The position numbers and the translations under genes were made by a program. 64,000 nucleotides of DNA from Adineta vaga (lineage: Eukaryota > Rotifera), in the NCBI GenBank assembly GCA_021613535.1, contig CP075495.1, positions 12,276,001-12,340,000 of the forward strand. Reading direction: 5' to 3'. Positions 25,913 through 37,861 of this stretch are shown piece after piece; the first letter of the stretch is position 1, and the number at the start of each line of letters is the position of its first letter. The notes beneath the pieces are model-generated. The model was not told where the DNA came from. It did no database searches and saw nothing but the letters and a program-made list of their open reading frames with translations.

Positions 25913-27751
25913 TCAATTTCCACTTGTATTTTTCCAATTTTCACTCGGATCAAGATGAATAATCGTATTCGTTGTTGTATTAGGTGTGCGAGATGGTGTC
26001 ATCAATCGAGGTGGATTTAGTAACGTTCGTGATTGCATATCAATTTGAGTATTTTCATAAATACTTAAAGATTGAGCACGACGCATTCCTGCTTGTTGAT
26101 CATTCTATAAAAACCATTCGAATTATTCTTATCATTCAGATCGAATAGAAGCAATTTCTTATCTTACAAATTGTTGAGTAGTTAGACTTGTTTTCGATGG
26201 TGATAAACCAGCTGGAATGATTGAAGCAGTAAACTCATTACTACCTTCCTCTTTTTCTAATTGATACATTCTATATTTTAAAAAACAAAAGAGACAAAGA
26301 TATAATATATTTAGTTTTTGTTTTACTTTGCTGATAATAATCGTTGATCATTCGATCTTAAAGAAATTTTTGATGCAACACTTGCCGAACGTAAACGTAC
26401 ACGAACATGCGGATCCATTTCATCTTCTTCATCACTTGGTATCATGCCTGATAATTCACACTGACGTTCTTGAAGTTTAATTAATAATTCACGAAATTCT
26501 CGTCGTAAATCTTCTAGTTTTGTTGTGATAATTAAACGTTGAGTTTGACTAGATGGATCTGTCATATCAACATTTTCAAATTGACTTTTTAAGGAAAGTA
26601 ATTCTTGTTGTAATGTTGTCATTTTAGCTTGAATCTAGAAGAGACGAATCTTATTTTAAACAAGAAAAACAATCTCATTTTACTTCTTCAATTGTCAAAT
26701 CATCGGAGATATCGGATATACTACTGATACTTTTTTTCGGTGGTTGTGATCTTGGTGGACGAATAATTCGACGAATTTCACCTGGTATTCGTCGATGAGC
26801 AAGAAGATCTTGAACAGTATTCAACTAGAAATCAAATTTTTCATTATGATAGAAAAAGAAAACAATGATATTTACTTGTTCAATGAAAGATTCAGTAAAA
26901 AATTGTAAATTAGGCACAAGATTGGGATCCGCAATAACAACAAGACGAATTTCATCCGCATATGTTGTGACACAAAGATTAATACTAGCTGTTCCGATAC
27001 TTGGACTAAGACATATTAAACTTCGAACATCTCGATCACATACAGACATTGTTGCTAATGCTGTACTACTTCCAGCAGCAATTGTTGTTAACCATAGACT
27101 AGCACTATTATAAATCCGAGCGATTATCTTATTAGCTAAGACAAGAAGAAAAAAAATTAGAATTTTTCGTAACTTTTTAGTTTCTTTACCTAGACACAAA
27201 GGAAATAATAGAGAAACGATATGTAAAAATAAATACATGGTAGCATATTCTCCATTTTCTTTAACTTGTTTTGTAATTTCGAAAAATGACCAGAGAAGTG
27301 GAATGTTTCCTTCGATATTCATTGGTAATTTTAAACAAAGATGAGCGATTTGATTACCCATAATTATATTCGGAGAATTTGGACGAAGATCACAAGGTAT
27401 TATACAATTCATATCTTCGGAATTAGATACACTAGAAAAAAGGATTAATGAAAAAGAAGAAAATTATCTTTGACATGACATCCGAGTTATTTTATATGAA
27501 GAATATTTTACCCTTTTCATTGAAATATTCTATCTAGTCATGTAACATTTATCCAGAAAATTTCATATTAACTTACCCATATCTGTCCATGTATAAACGA
27601 ACAGTTGAAATAACTAAAGTTGATAGAATATCATTCATACGTGTTCGAGTAACAAGTTTCATTCGATTGACTTGAGTTAAACTAAATGGAGCTGACCAGA
27701 TCACTCGACGTTGATCTTGATTGGGAGGAAATTGTGAATTGATTGTTGAGA

Positions 27752-27782
<31 letters not shown>

Positions 27783-29049
27783 TGTCGTATGATTAGGTTT
27801 ACAAAGTTTCCTTTTAAAAAATGTTTCTTTTGCAGAATTAAATAATAATTTACTAAAGATAAGTGTATATCCAAAAAGAAAAGCTTTAATATAATCAAAT
27901 AAATATTCATCATGTCGACCAACGAAACGTGGTTTAAGATCTAATTGTGTTGTACGATTATCAACAATATGTTTTAATAAAATTCTCAATAATGATATTC
28001 CATCGGAGAGAACTGGATGATAGAAAAATACAAGTATACTATCATTTGGACGTGATGATGAACGATTTTTATAATGTAATTGCCATAGAGGACGTGTAAG
28101 TGTCAATTCAGTTGATAGTATTGTTGATATATATGATTGAAGATCTTCATCAGATTGAATAGAACGTGGAATTTCTCGAACATGTTCATCAATAGAGAAG
28201 AGTGAATAATCAACCCACATTGCACCAGAAAAACGTGAAATAATGATTTGAGAAAATCGTGGAAATAATTTACGTCCAATATTTGAACCACGTCGAGCAC
28301 TATTTGTAATTAGACGATTAAGTAATAATTTCTTTAATGAATTTTCATTGATTATACCTACATAATTTCAAAGATAAAATTGTCATTAGATAAGAAATCG
28401 AGAAAAATTTACCGTCAAGGAAAAAAATAGCTGCTGCTATTGGTGAATTATTTGGAGAATTTAGTTTCGTTGTTTCATCATTTTTATTTCGATTCGATGA
28501 TATATAACTATTATAAAACCAAAATAGATCGCTCGCAGATAGATAACTACAAGTACATGGCGTGACAGTACAATGATGTCGACAAATGAATCGTATGAAG
28601 GTTTGAATTAACCAACAAATAGGTAATAATATTATTAGGAATAGAACACATGGCAATGAAATTAATAAAGTTAAACATACGGATGATGTACGTCGTAAAA
28701 AGACGATAATAGATGAACGATCAGCAGGATGTTGAACACGTTTTATAGGTCGATTTTGCATGTAGAATGTCGCCGTTGTTTGCTGTTGTTCATCAGTTGT
28801 TGCTGATTGTATGTAACCAGTTTTATTACGATTTTCTGTGGTTTGCCGATGAGAACGTGCCATATTAAGTGGTTCAACACGTTGTGACGGAAAAAAAATT
28901 GTCGTTATTAAAGGTGGTTGTAATGTTGATAGAGGCGGAGCGCGAACAGATAAATTCTGTTCAAGTTTATGTTGATATTGATGGCCGTCGAATGGGACAG
29001 AAGCTAAGTCAGACACGACCGGTTGAACCCATCGAGTGTCCACTTGCAT
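25913..29049 (-). CDS. Wax-ester-synthase/DGAT (WSD)-type acyltransferase with membrane anchor, altered active site
   Basis: ATG at 29049-29047, TGA at 25913-25915; several exons including 28220-27573 and about 27412-26825. The N-terminus is disordered, then comes a strong transmembrane segment (LTLLISLPCVLFLIILLPIC). The acyltransferase core follows: a LWQLHYKN-like strand, the active-site region FFYHPVLSDGISLL, a poly-Asn loop, and MNDILSTLVI (the second conserved ND-block). After it comes CDLRPNSPNIIMGNQIAHLCLKLP, typical of the C-terminal half of WSD enzymes. A C-terminal extension (exons around 26622-26323) forms a coiled coil and an acidic Ser-rich tail not usual in bacterial members. 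WSD enzymes make wax esters or triacylglycerol. Here the motif HHxxxDG reads HPVLSDG, with the catalytic second His replaced by Pro, so activity is doubtful. Confidence 0.75.
27750..27781. repeat. (TTA)n trinucleotide tract coding poly-Asn
   Basis: About ten trinucleotide units, read as AAT codons on the minus strand, giving an Asn run inside the acyltransferase-like protein. Confidence 0.8.
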
Positions 29050-30822
29050 TGTCTCCTAGATTGAACGAAAAACATTCTTTTTATTTAGGAAATAAAGTAA
29101 TGATTATGTATATATATATATATTCATGTCATGCAATATATTGCCGATGTGCCTCTCTCGTCTCGGAAAGAAAAATGATGAATTTGCAGTGTGTTTATTA
29201 CTTTTTCCTTCATAAAAACATGTCTTCCACTATTTAAACACATCTCAAAAGGATTTTCTGCCTTTTTTTTTGTTATTTTTTGTTAGCTTGTCGTCGATGT
29301 GTGTTTTTCACACTAATCTTTAGGCACAGATAATGATAATTAAAAAAGATGACGAGAAAAGTTTTCTCTTTCCTAGATTGAAAAACCTGTCTGATAAAGA
29401 AAAAAAAAGAGAAAGAATGACTGAGAAAATATATTCTTCAATCCACTTCTCTGACAAATACACTCACACATCTGAATAATGCCTGACAAAAAGAAAGTTT
29501 AGATCGAGAGAAAAAAGAAGAAAAAAAAAGAAGATTTATTAGACAAATAGAAGAACACTTTATGCATGGAGAGGTATCACACTATTATTTTTTTAAATTT
29601 TTAATTTCAAATATATCTATATGAATCTATTTTTTTGTTCTTTTCATTTTTCTCACCTTCAAAACGATTAAGAGTTATTTCCATCGGTATAAAACAACAA
29701 CCATAGTAAATTGTTTCGATGGAAGACAAACTGGCACGCATATTTCTTGTGACTAATCGATTAACATTGTCGTTGTCGTGTCATCATTCGTATCGACATA
29801 ATCCTGAAAAAAGTAGTGAGCACACAACTGAAACCATCATCCTTCGTTTTTCTATTTATAGATATATATAAATTTGTTCTCGTCGTATGAATCTGATAAT
29901 CGTACGATTCAAATGATGAAATAGAGTAATTGAGACATGTTGTCTTTTCTTCTTCTAGAAAAATAAACAATGTTAATATTCATTCTTTTCGTATGCGATT
30001 CTTTTTGTTTCACTAGCTACATTAAAAAGCGAAAAAAAAATAAACACATACGAATACATAGATAACTGTCAAGAATAAGTGATAGACAGAAATAGAAATG
30101 ACGGGAAAAAAAGCAAAATGATTATAACTAGAATAACACAAGTCTATATCGATCAAGGACATTTCAGCACATCAAATAACATGAGAATATTCACGGATGA
30201 TGTGATGTTTCGTGAGAGTAGAGACATACACATTATCATCTTGATTGTAAAATGCATCATGCTTGTTCTTGTCATCAAATGAAACAGAATGCGAGAATAT
30301 AGATGGCAGTTAGACAAGAAAAATGCAATATAGATTGACTCATAAATGAGGAAAATATGACTTGACTACATATGTTTGTCAGTCATCAGACATTAGCCTA
30401 TTCTAGCACACAATATCGCAATTCTATCAATCATAACACAATCTTTTTGCCGACTTTTCTTTTGTATATAGAATATGAACTGTTCCATTCCTTTGTTTTT
30501 AATTTCTTCTCATTGTCTACGAATATTATATTGAGTGTAACAACCGGATGTATATGTAGTACGCATTATATCATATGTATCTAGACTCTGATTTATTATC
30601 TGTATCAATGAAACTTGTCAAAACCTATCGACGTCTTCTTTTTTATTTAAATATCTCGTTTTCTCCCTTTCGCTTTTCTTACCTCGAATAATGTCGCTAA
30701 TGCAAAATATATGTCAAACGATAAGACATCACTGCTAACAGTAACAAACAATATCTATGTGCTTTTCTCGATGTGTATGTATGTATGTGTGTCTGTGTGC
30801 GTGTTTCATTCTTTTTCCTATT

Positions 30823-30830
30823 TCTCTCTC

Positions 30831-30861
<31 letters not shown>
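30823..30861. repeat. (CT)n microsatellite
   Basis: Long TC/CT dinucleotide tract with one ATC interruption near 30836. Confidence 0.9.
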
Positions 30862-31370
30862 TTCCCTCGGTATCTCTGTTGAAGTAGAGAGCAAAGAAAT
30901 CGGAGATGTGGACGCCTTCTCGATGTCTAGTCTAACTGATGGTAGTTGTTCTACACAATTAAGCTGCTAACACTCGACCATCACCGTCAACAGCATCGCT
31001 TGCGCATTTGACATCGCTACATATTTTTTTCTTGCATTTTCTCTTCTCTTCTGTTACATCTTTGCGAAGCACTTGCGTGTTGGTTGCTCATCATTGCAAT
31101 TCTTAACAGCCGGTTGACGCTGCTGCCGGTGTGTTTGTAGCATCTCGTTTTTCACCCTCATCTTCAGTTAGACACATACGCACATGAAAAAAAAGAGAAG
31201 AAAGAAGAATCAGATCCTCTTCTTTCTTTTCTTTTTCTTCTTCTGCTTTTTGTTCTTTTCCAAAAACGCATTCAATGAACAGCACAGTAGAGAACGATAA
31301 CAAAACTCACTCTATCGAGAACACATCACCAAGAATAATAACAATAAACGCAAGACCGAAAGAGAGAAAA

Positions 31371-31393
31371 AGAAGAAGAAGAAGAAGAAGAAA
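31371..31393. repeat. (GAA)n trinucleotide tract
   Basis: Seven AGA/GAA units in an A/G-rich stretch. Confidence 0.85.
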
Positions 31394-32754
31394 AAATCAA
31401 CGTCATTTCTTTTCTTGACGTTTTCAGCCGTTTCATAAGGCGACTTATAGTCTCTTAATGATATCAATGGCTAGAGGAGAAAACTTCCTCAATGAGTCGT
31501 CAAATTTGACTCTTTTTTTCATTAGTTTTCTTTTTTCAAATGACGTACTTCAAGTTTTCTATTCTTTCTTATTTCAAATACAAATAGCAGTATTTTGATC
31601 GAACAATTATAATGTCGAGAAAATAGTTTCAAATAACAGTATTATCAAAAAGTTTCCTAAGAGGAAAAAAAAGAACGCGATCGTCAGATGATATCTTGTA
31701 TAATAACAGATGAATATATATGTAATGTATATATCATTATGTTCCACTATCATTATCCAAAAATATGCCAAGTATCATCAGAACATACGCAGTTAGATAT
31801 GTACCATGTGATGTGTGTTAGATAAAGCTAAACAAAATACGAGATAGTTATAGAAAAGATTATGGAAAGAAGAACTACAAATACTAAAAAAAACAAAGTT
31901 CTAAAAAACATATGCGTTTTAAGCATCAAAACATGTCGCATTAATACTTTCTCTTCAAACTACAATAATCATAAACGAGAAGATTATACATTATTTTTAT
32001 GAGAATATATATATATATATCTAGACTACATCATAAAACCAATTTCGTGGATAATCCCATTTGAAACTATTGCTCCCAGATGTACAACTAGATATCCCAT
32101 AATCAAATCAATGATAAACAGAAACGTAAAAAACATATTTAATTTCTATTACTGTTGAACAAGTAGAATCTTGTATTTTTATCGTTATATCTAAATATGA
32201 ATATTTCCTTCATTTTTACATCATATCGATATGCCTAAAGTTGACAGATAGGCAAATTAAATGTATTATCACATTATGAAACATCAACACCGAATGATTT
32301 ACAACCATCATTACATTAACTGAGATTTTTACTACAAGAGAATAATGTGCAAAAAGGAGAAACAAGATATTTTTATGATACTCTCCGTTTGACATAACAC
32401 ATAGTCATATATAAATCTATCGATTTTGGAATAAAAAAAGGATAAATTAAATTACATTTAGAATATTATACGAAAGATTGTATTAGAAAAGCGCACTATT
32501 ATCACATGTCATCCAAAAAACAATCTGTCATTATTATAATAAAGATTTAACAGAGAATGAATTGATCAATATAAAAAAAGAATTAACCTTGTCTAAAATA
32601 TCAATTTACTTTCCAATCCATAATGATTCTATTAATATAAGTTTCTTACCCTTGATTTTGTATGTATAAAGTATCATATGAAAACAGACAAGAGGACAAA
32701 AAAGTTTATCTAGGACTAAATAACAATTCAGATAAAAGAAAAACAAATCAAAGT

Positions 32755-33809
32755 TCATGAGATATTCTTTTTTAATTCTTCAGTATAGATCATTAATTCA
32801 TTTCGTAATGCCAGACCTATACGATTCTCTCGTGTGACCTAAATTAAATTTTCGAAAACAAAAGAAAAAATATTGATTATTAGTATTTGAAATCGAATAC
32901 ATACTGTCATTAAATGACAATCTTTTCGTCGACGAATATTATCAACAAATGCAACAGGTTTAATCGGTATGGTAGCAATCAAAATCATATTTGGTTTCTC
33001 TAATAATGTTTGAATTAATTGCTTGAATTTGTTTGATAATAATTCCATTTTTCCTATTTCATCGATGACACATATACATGGTGTTTGAATATTCTATTGA
33101 AACCAAGAAAACAGACGAAATGTGTTTCTTAGAAAAATTAAAGAGGAAAACTTACTGTTAATAATGGTAAAGCAACACGTTCGAATTCGTCAACTAAAAC
33201 ATTATACTGTCCAATACGTGGCAATGCTGCTGATGACGAAGTTGTGTATTCGCTGAAAAAATGCAAAAAATTTGTTTATAAATCAACGATAAAGACACAA
33301 TTTGATAGATAACAGAAAAAGTCTTACTTAGTTCGTGCTAAAGGAGTACGTGATTTGCCATCCAATGTAACTACATCAAAACCAATACGTGAGCGAGCAT
33401 TATTTCGAACTTCCTCTGTATAAAAACCATAACAAGGTATCTGTTGTGATTGTTCGAGTAATAATTCACATACACGTCGTACTAATGTTGTTTTACCTGC
33501 ACCTGAAATTATTCATTTCACAAAATAATATAACTTTCTCTTCCAGTCAGAATCAAATATAACTATGAAAAAAGAAAATCTTATAACAAAAGCTATACAT
33601 CAATTCAACGTTGGTCTCGTCGTCGACATTCTATTCTATATATTTATACATGTAATTCTTTGCAGTTTATCATTGAAAATAATCATATTGACCAAAGGAT
33701 TAATAGATGGTGGATGTTCACAAAAATTTATAACAATAAGGAAAAGCAACTGACCTGGTTCGCCAGTTACCAGGATATGGCGAATGGTTGACGATGCGGA
33801 TTTAGCCAT
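32755..33809 (-). CDS. NTPCR: NTPCR-like nucleoside-triphosphatase (THEP1 family)
   Basis: THEP1/NTPCR enzymes hydrolyse nucleoside triphosphates to diphosphates; their cellular role is poorly defined. ATG at 33809-33807, first exon ends at 33755, TGA at 32757-32755, about five exons. Walker A is split by the first intron: VTGEPG | AGKTTLVRR. Next comes GFYTEEVRNNARSRIGFDVV, strongly conserved in NTPCR, then IGQYNVLVDEFERVALPLL and the Walker B segment CICVIDEIGKMELLS. The C-terminal block VDNIRRRKDCHLMTVTRENR matches the human sequence pattern VEEIRNRKDVKVFNVTKENR. Size is the family norm (about 190-200 residues). The small plus-strand ORF at 33565-33753 lies in the first intron and is a shadow. 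Confidence 0.92.
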
Positions 33810-34708
33810 AATGAATAAAAAGATCTTAAACCAAACAGATATACCAGAATGATATGAATGAAATTCATGGATTATATTATATTCACTGATTTATTCTGAA
33901 AAGATGCTTATCCGTAAGCTTTGAAGTTGTCACTTTAGGATTTTATCAAAACTCCAAAGTCATATTAACATAATTACTGAAACTCAAATGTAATGAATTG
34001 AAATTTTCTTTACAAACGATCAATGTCTGAAAAAGACATTGTGTACGCAAGTAGGTACATTATTAACAGTCGGTGACATAGCGCATTCGATAACTTAAAT
34101 TGTCAGTTTTATAACTACTTCGAATAATCGTATAGATTTTGACAAAAGTTTATTATAAATATGTTGATTTTATTTCATAGAATATATCAGTCATCACTTA
34201 ATAAAGAGATTTTTATTAAGAACATTGCGATTATGTTCATTTTTGATAATGAAACATGACGAACAATTAAATATGAAGACATCTAGCTAAGATATATCTT
34301 TGTCAAATGTAAAAACAAAACAAAGAACTTGTTTTTCTTGATAAATAATTATGTATGTTTTAATATCGTCAATAAAAATCATTAATAAAGACGCTGGTTT
34401 GTTTTTCTCTTGAAATAACAAGAAGACGAAGAAGAAGAAGAGAATAAAAAGCGGCAGAAAACGAAGAACAATATGATATAAATAAACTAAAGTCATATTT
34501 ATGAAAAAAACGAAGAAGAAGAAAAGAAGAAAAGAAATAAACAGCACCAGAAAGAGAAATAAACAACCCAAACACAAAAAGTAACAACTAACAAGCAAAA
34601 TGATTTCTTTGCGGTTTGTATAAATATTTTGTTTTGTTCTAATCGAAGAAATGTATTCAAAATTAACACTATATAATAAGAGACAAGAACGTTTTCGCGT
34701 AGAAACAA
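33810..34708. other. Intergenic, no gene seen
   Basis: 900 nt between the NTPCR start and the 3' end of the kinectin-like gene (both minus). Includes a GAA-rich stretch (34430-34560) whose ORFs are compositional. Likely the 3' UTR of the kinectin-like gene and the NTPCR promoter. Confidence 0.5.
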
Positions 34709-37700
34709 TCAAGATTCTGATGGTGTTTGTTCTTGAATGGACGGAGATGAAGAAGACAATTCTGTTGGTTCATCAAGATTAGTAATTAATGTCTAAAGAG
34801 ATAAAGAAAGGAAATGATTAATCAATTAAACTTGTTTGTTTCAAAGTGTGTGCAAAACTTTGTAGTCGTGACAATATGAAACATCAAGTGCAGGTAGCAT
34901 GCAATGTTAGTTTTAACGAAAGGTCTTTTGTGCTCATTGAAAAAACTAAAACAAAGGGGATGGAAAATCGGAGTGTACCTCTCCGGTTCCACTTCGATGC
35001 ATGTCGTTTAAATGTTTGTCAAGTTGTTGAGCAATTGAATCTTGATTTTCAAGAGCTTCTTTGCCTGATCGAATTAATTCATGCAATTGATCAATACGTG
35101 TATTGCCCTCAATTGGTAGTGATGGTGAGTGTTTTATCAATTCAAATGATTCATCCTAGATTAATGATGAGTTAGAAAAGAAGCATAAATATTAGTGCAA
35201 AGATGCAAACAAAAGCAAAGGAAAACAAAATGTTTTTTTTTTTCGTCTAAGAATTAATCAAATCTAGTGAAACATGCAGTCAATTAACAATATTTACGAT
35301 AACTTACAGTATTCGATGATGAACTGTGATTATTAAGAAATGATCGTTCGTCTAATTGACGTTTTAACGATTGACTTTCTTCAATGGCTGTATTATGAGC
35401 TGATTGTAAACGTTCAATCTCAGCACGAAGTTGTTTCATTTCATCAGATAATTGATCATTCTCATGTTGAATATTTTCAAGTATTACATCTTTCTATAAA
35501 AATAATCAAATTTTAGATTGACAAAAGTAAATCTTTTCAAAATTCAATTACATTTTTAAGATCAGCAAGTAAAATTTCTTCTTTACTTCTTACTGTTTGT
35601 TCAATTTCTTTCAATTGATTTTCCTGAAAACAAAAGTAAATAGAAATTTCCGAGAATCTTTTCCTTATAACAAAACTAACCACATCATTCATATTTTTAT
35701 AAAGTTGATCATTTTCATGTTTGAGTTTGTTACATTCTTCTTGTAAAGTACGCTGAAAATAGAAAAAAAAAGAATAATTAATATTCAAATAAATAAAAAA
35801 GAATAGATACGATATCTTTTACTTATGTTCAGACGCCATCTTTTCGAATCTTAGCACGATTGATTTATCATGACGAGCCTTATAATGCGACTGGCCATGG
35901 GACAAAGTATATATCACTTTCTATACTGTAATCAAGAGAACCTTGATACTCGGAAAGGATATATAACAATGCATATAGGGTTGGCACGGGCAAGGCATTG
36001 ATGAAATAAATCAATAATGCATTCAGAGAATGGATTAAGGCTGTTCATCATGACATGAGAAGATATCTGTTTATACTTTCATAGAACGATATCAGTTAGA
36101 TTCGAACTCGAGTTCAAATGATTTCATTCGATTAAAACCACTAAACTAGAGAAATATTTACTTTGCTTGTTTCATTACTGGATACGAATATTTGTTGATA
36201 GGATGAAAGCCATTGATTGAAATCCTTTGAAAAAGAAAAATTCAAAAGTTCTTGTCTAAATTTAATTCTTGATATTCTTTCATTCGTTAATTACCTGATT
36301 CTCATTTGGTAATTGATTTCTCACGTCTTGTTCTAATAGATTACTAAGGAATTGTTTTTGTTTGTCATGTTCTTGTCGAAGACGTTCTTCCACTTGTGAA
36401 TTGGTTGTCTGGAATAAATGAAAAAAAGAACACAAATCATTTTATCATGCATACTAGTCTCAAATCACATTCACGATAACAAAGCAATATAGTGTTCATT
36501 CAAATAAATAAGCAAACCCATTGAAAAATATAACTCCTATGGGTAATGCAAAACCACAAGAAATTTATTTCACTAGATTGCGTTAGATATAAAAACCATT
36601 GAAATAGAAAACCCAGAGATAATAAAGATTAGTTTCAATTTTTTTTGATTATTCAAATTATCGTTCTATTGACTTTAGTTATTCGATCGAATTAAAGTCG
36701 CAAGTTTTTCTTCGGCTAAATTCAATTCGTTCATCACTTTCCAATTTCGTATACGAACTTTCTATGAGAAAAAAAAACCAAATAATGATTCAGATGTGTA
36801 TTCGCTCAGTGAGAAAATTAGAGTAAATATCAAGGAAAATTCAGCAGTAAATATGAATTTTCATCATAGCGAGTAGCACATAAGTTTCGTCTGTTTTCTC
36901 CGAATTAGAGAGTAGGAAAAAAATTTATATTTACATCATTTCTTGCTTTGACTTCTTCGAGTTCCTTTCGTAATGAATCGATTTGTGTATTTTTATCAGC
37001 TAATTCTTTGTTGAGAGATCTAAAAACGAAAGAAAATAGAAATGAAGAAAAAGATTCTTCGACAAGTTTTACTCTTCTTGTTGACCATTTGTTTTCAATT
37101 GTTCAATTTCTTTTCGTAATTCATTTTGTTGTGATTGATATTGAGACTAAATAATGGAAATTGATTGATCGAAATTACAAAACAACAAGAAGATATTTTA
37201 CTTGAATATCATCAAATTTCTTTTTATATTGTTCATTTTCTTGTGTTAATTGTTTAACTTCTTGTTCCAATTTCTGACGTTCTTCATTATTTGTTGGTTC
37301 AACACGAGCGATTTCTGCATGTTGTAATTGATCATTTTGTGATTCTAATTCTTCTATACGACGTTTATATTCATTCAATTGATTTACATGTAATGTTCGA
37401 TGATCATTTAATTCTTTCAAGATTTTTTCTTCATTATGTTTAAATTGTTTTTGAATTTCTTGAATTTTTTGAGATAATTGTTGATTTGAACTAAAAGAAA
37501 TGATGAATTTTTACATACGAAGATAAAATATTCATATCCTACCGAATTAATGTATCTTTTTCTTTTTGTATTTCTTGAAGTGTTAAGTCCTTTGATTCTA
37601 ATTGTTTTTCTAATTTACCATTATCAATTGATAATTTTTTAATTTGATCATTAACTACACGAGCTTGAACATTCGTCGAATCCGAATTATTATTGATTAA

Positions 37701-37827
37701 ATTCATTGATGAAAGATGTTGCTGTTGTTGAAAATGTTGTTGTTGTTGGGCTAAACGTTGTTTTAATTGCATATTCTCATCCGCAAGTCGTCGATATTCG
37801 ACTTCATATGTTTGAAATTGTTGTTGC

Positions 37828-37861
<34 letters not shown>

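Larger units (their letters stand above)
29050..32754. other. 3.7 kb gene-poor, microsatellite-rich interval
   Basis: Largest gap in the window. Contains a TA tract (about 29107-29121), a CT tract (30823-30861), a GAA tract (31371-31393) and another TA run near 32005-32020, with AT-rich sequence between. All ORFs are short, repeat-driven and lack homology or splice context. It probably holds the promoter and 5' UTR of the WSD-type gene and the 3' UTR of NTPCR. Confidence 0.6.

Noticed and set aside
30697-30970. ORFs on both strands across the CT microsatellite
   Set aside because: They are repeat translation products (Arg-Glu and Ser-Leu runs).
33565-33753. 62-codon plus-strand ORF
   Set aside because: Lies within the first intron of NTPCR on the opposite strand, without homology.
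34287-34712. Long Phe/Leu-rich minus-strand ORFs
   Set aside because: They arise from GAA/GAAA repeats downstream of the kinectin-like stop codon; no real membrane protein features beyond composition.
35990-36030. TTGATGA-like box C and nearby pairing, possible C/D snoRNA in an intron
   Set aside because: Box C is imperfect and no box D at a suitable distance with a terminal stem was found.
36105-36125. TTCGAA-containing motif resembling a tRNA T-loop
   Set aside because: Flanking bases do not pair into a five-base T stem and no anticodon or acceptor arm could be drawn on either strand.
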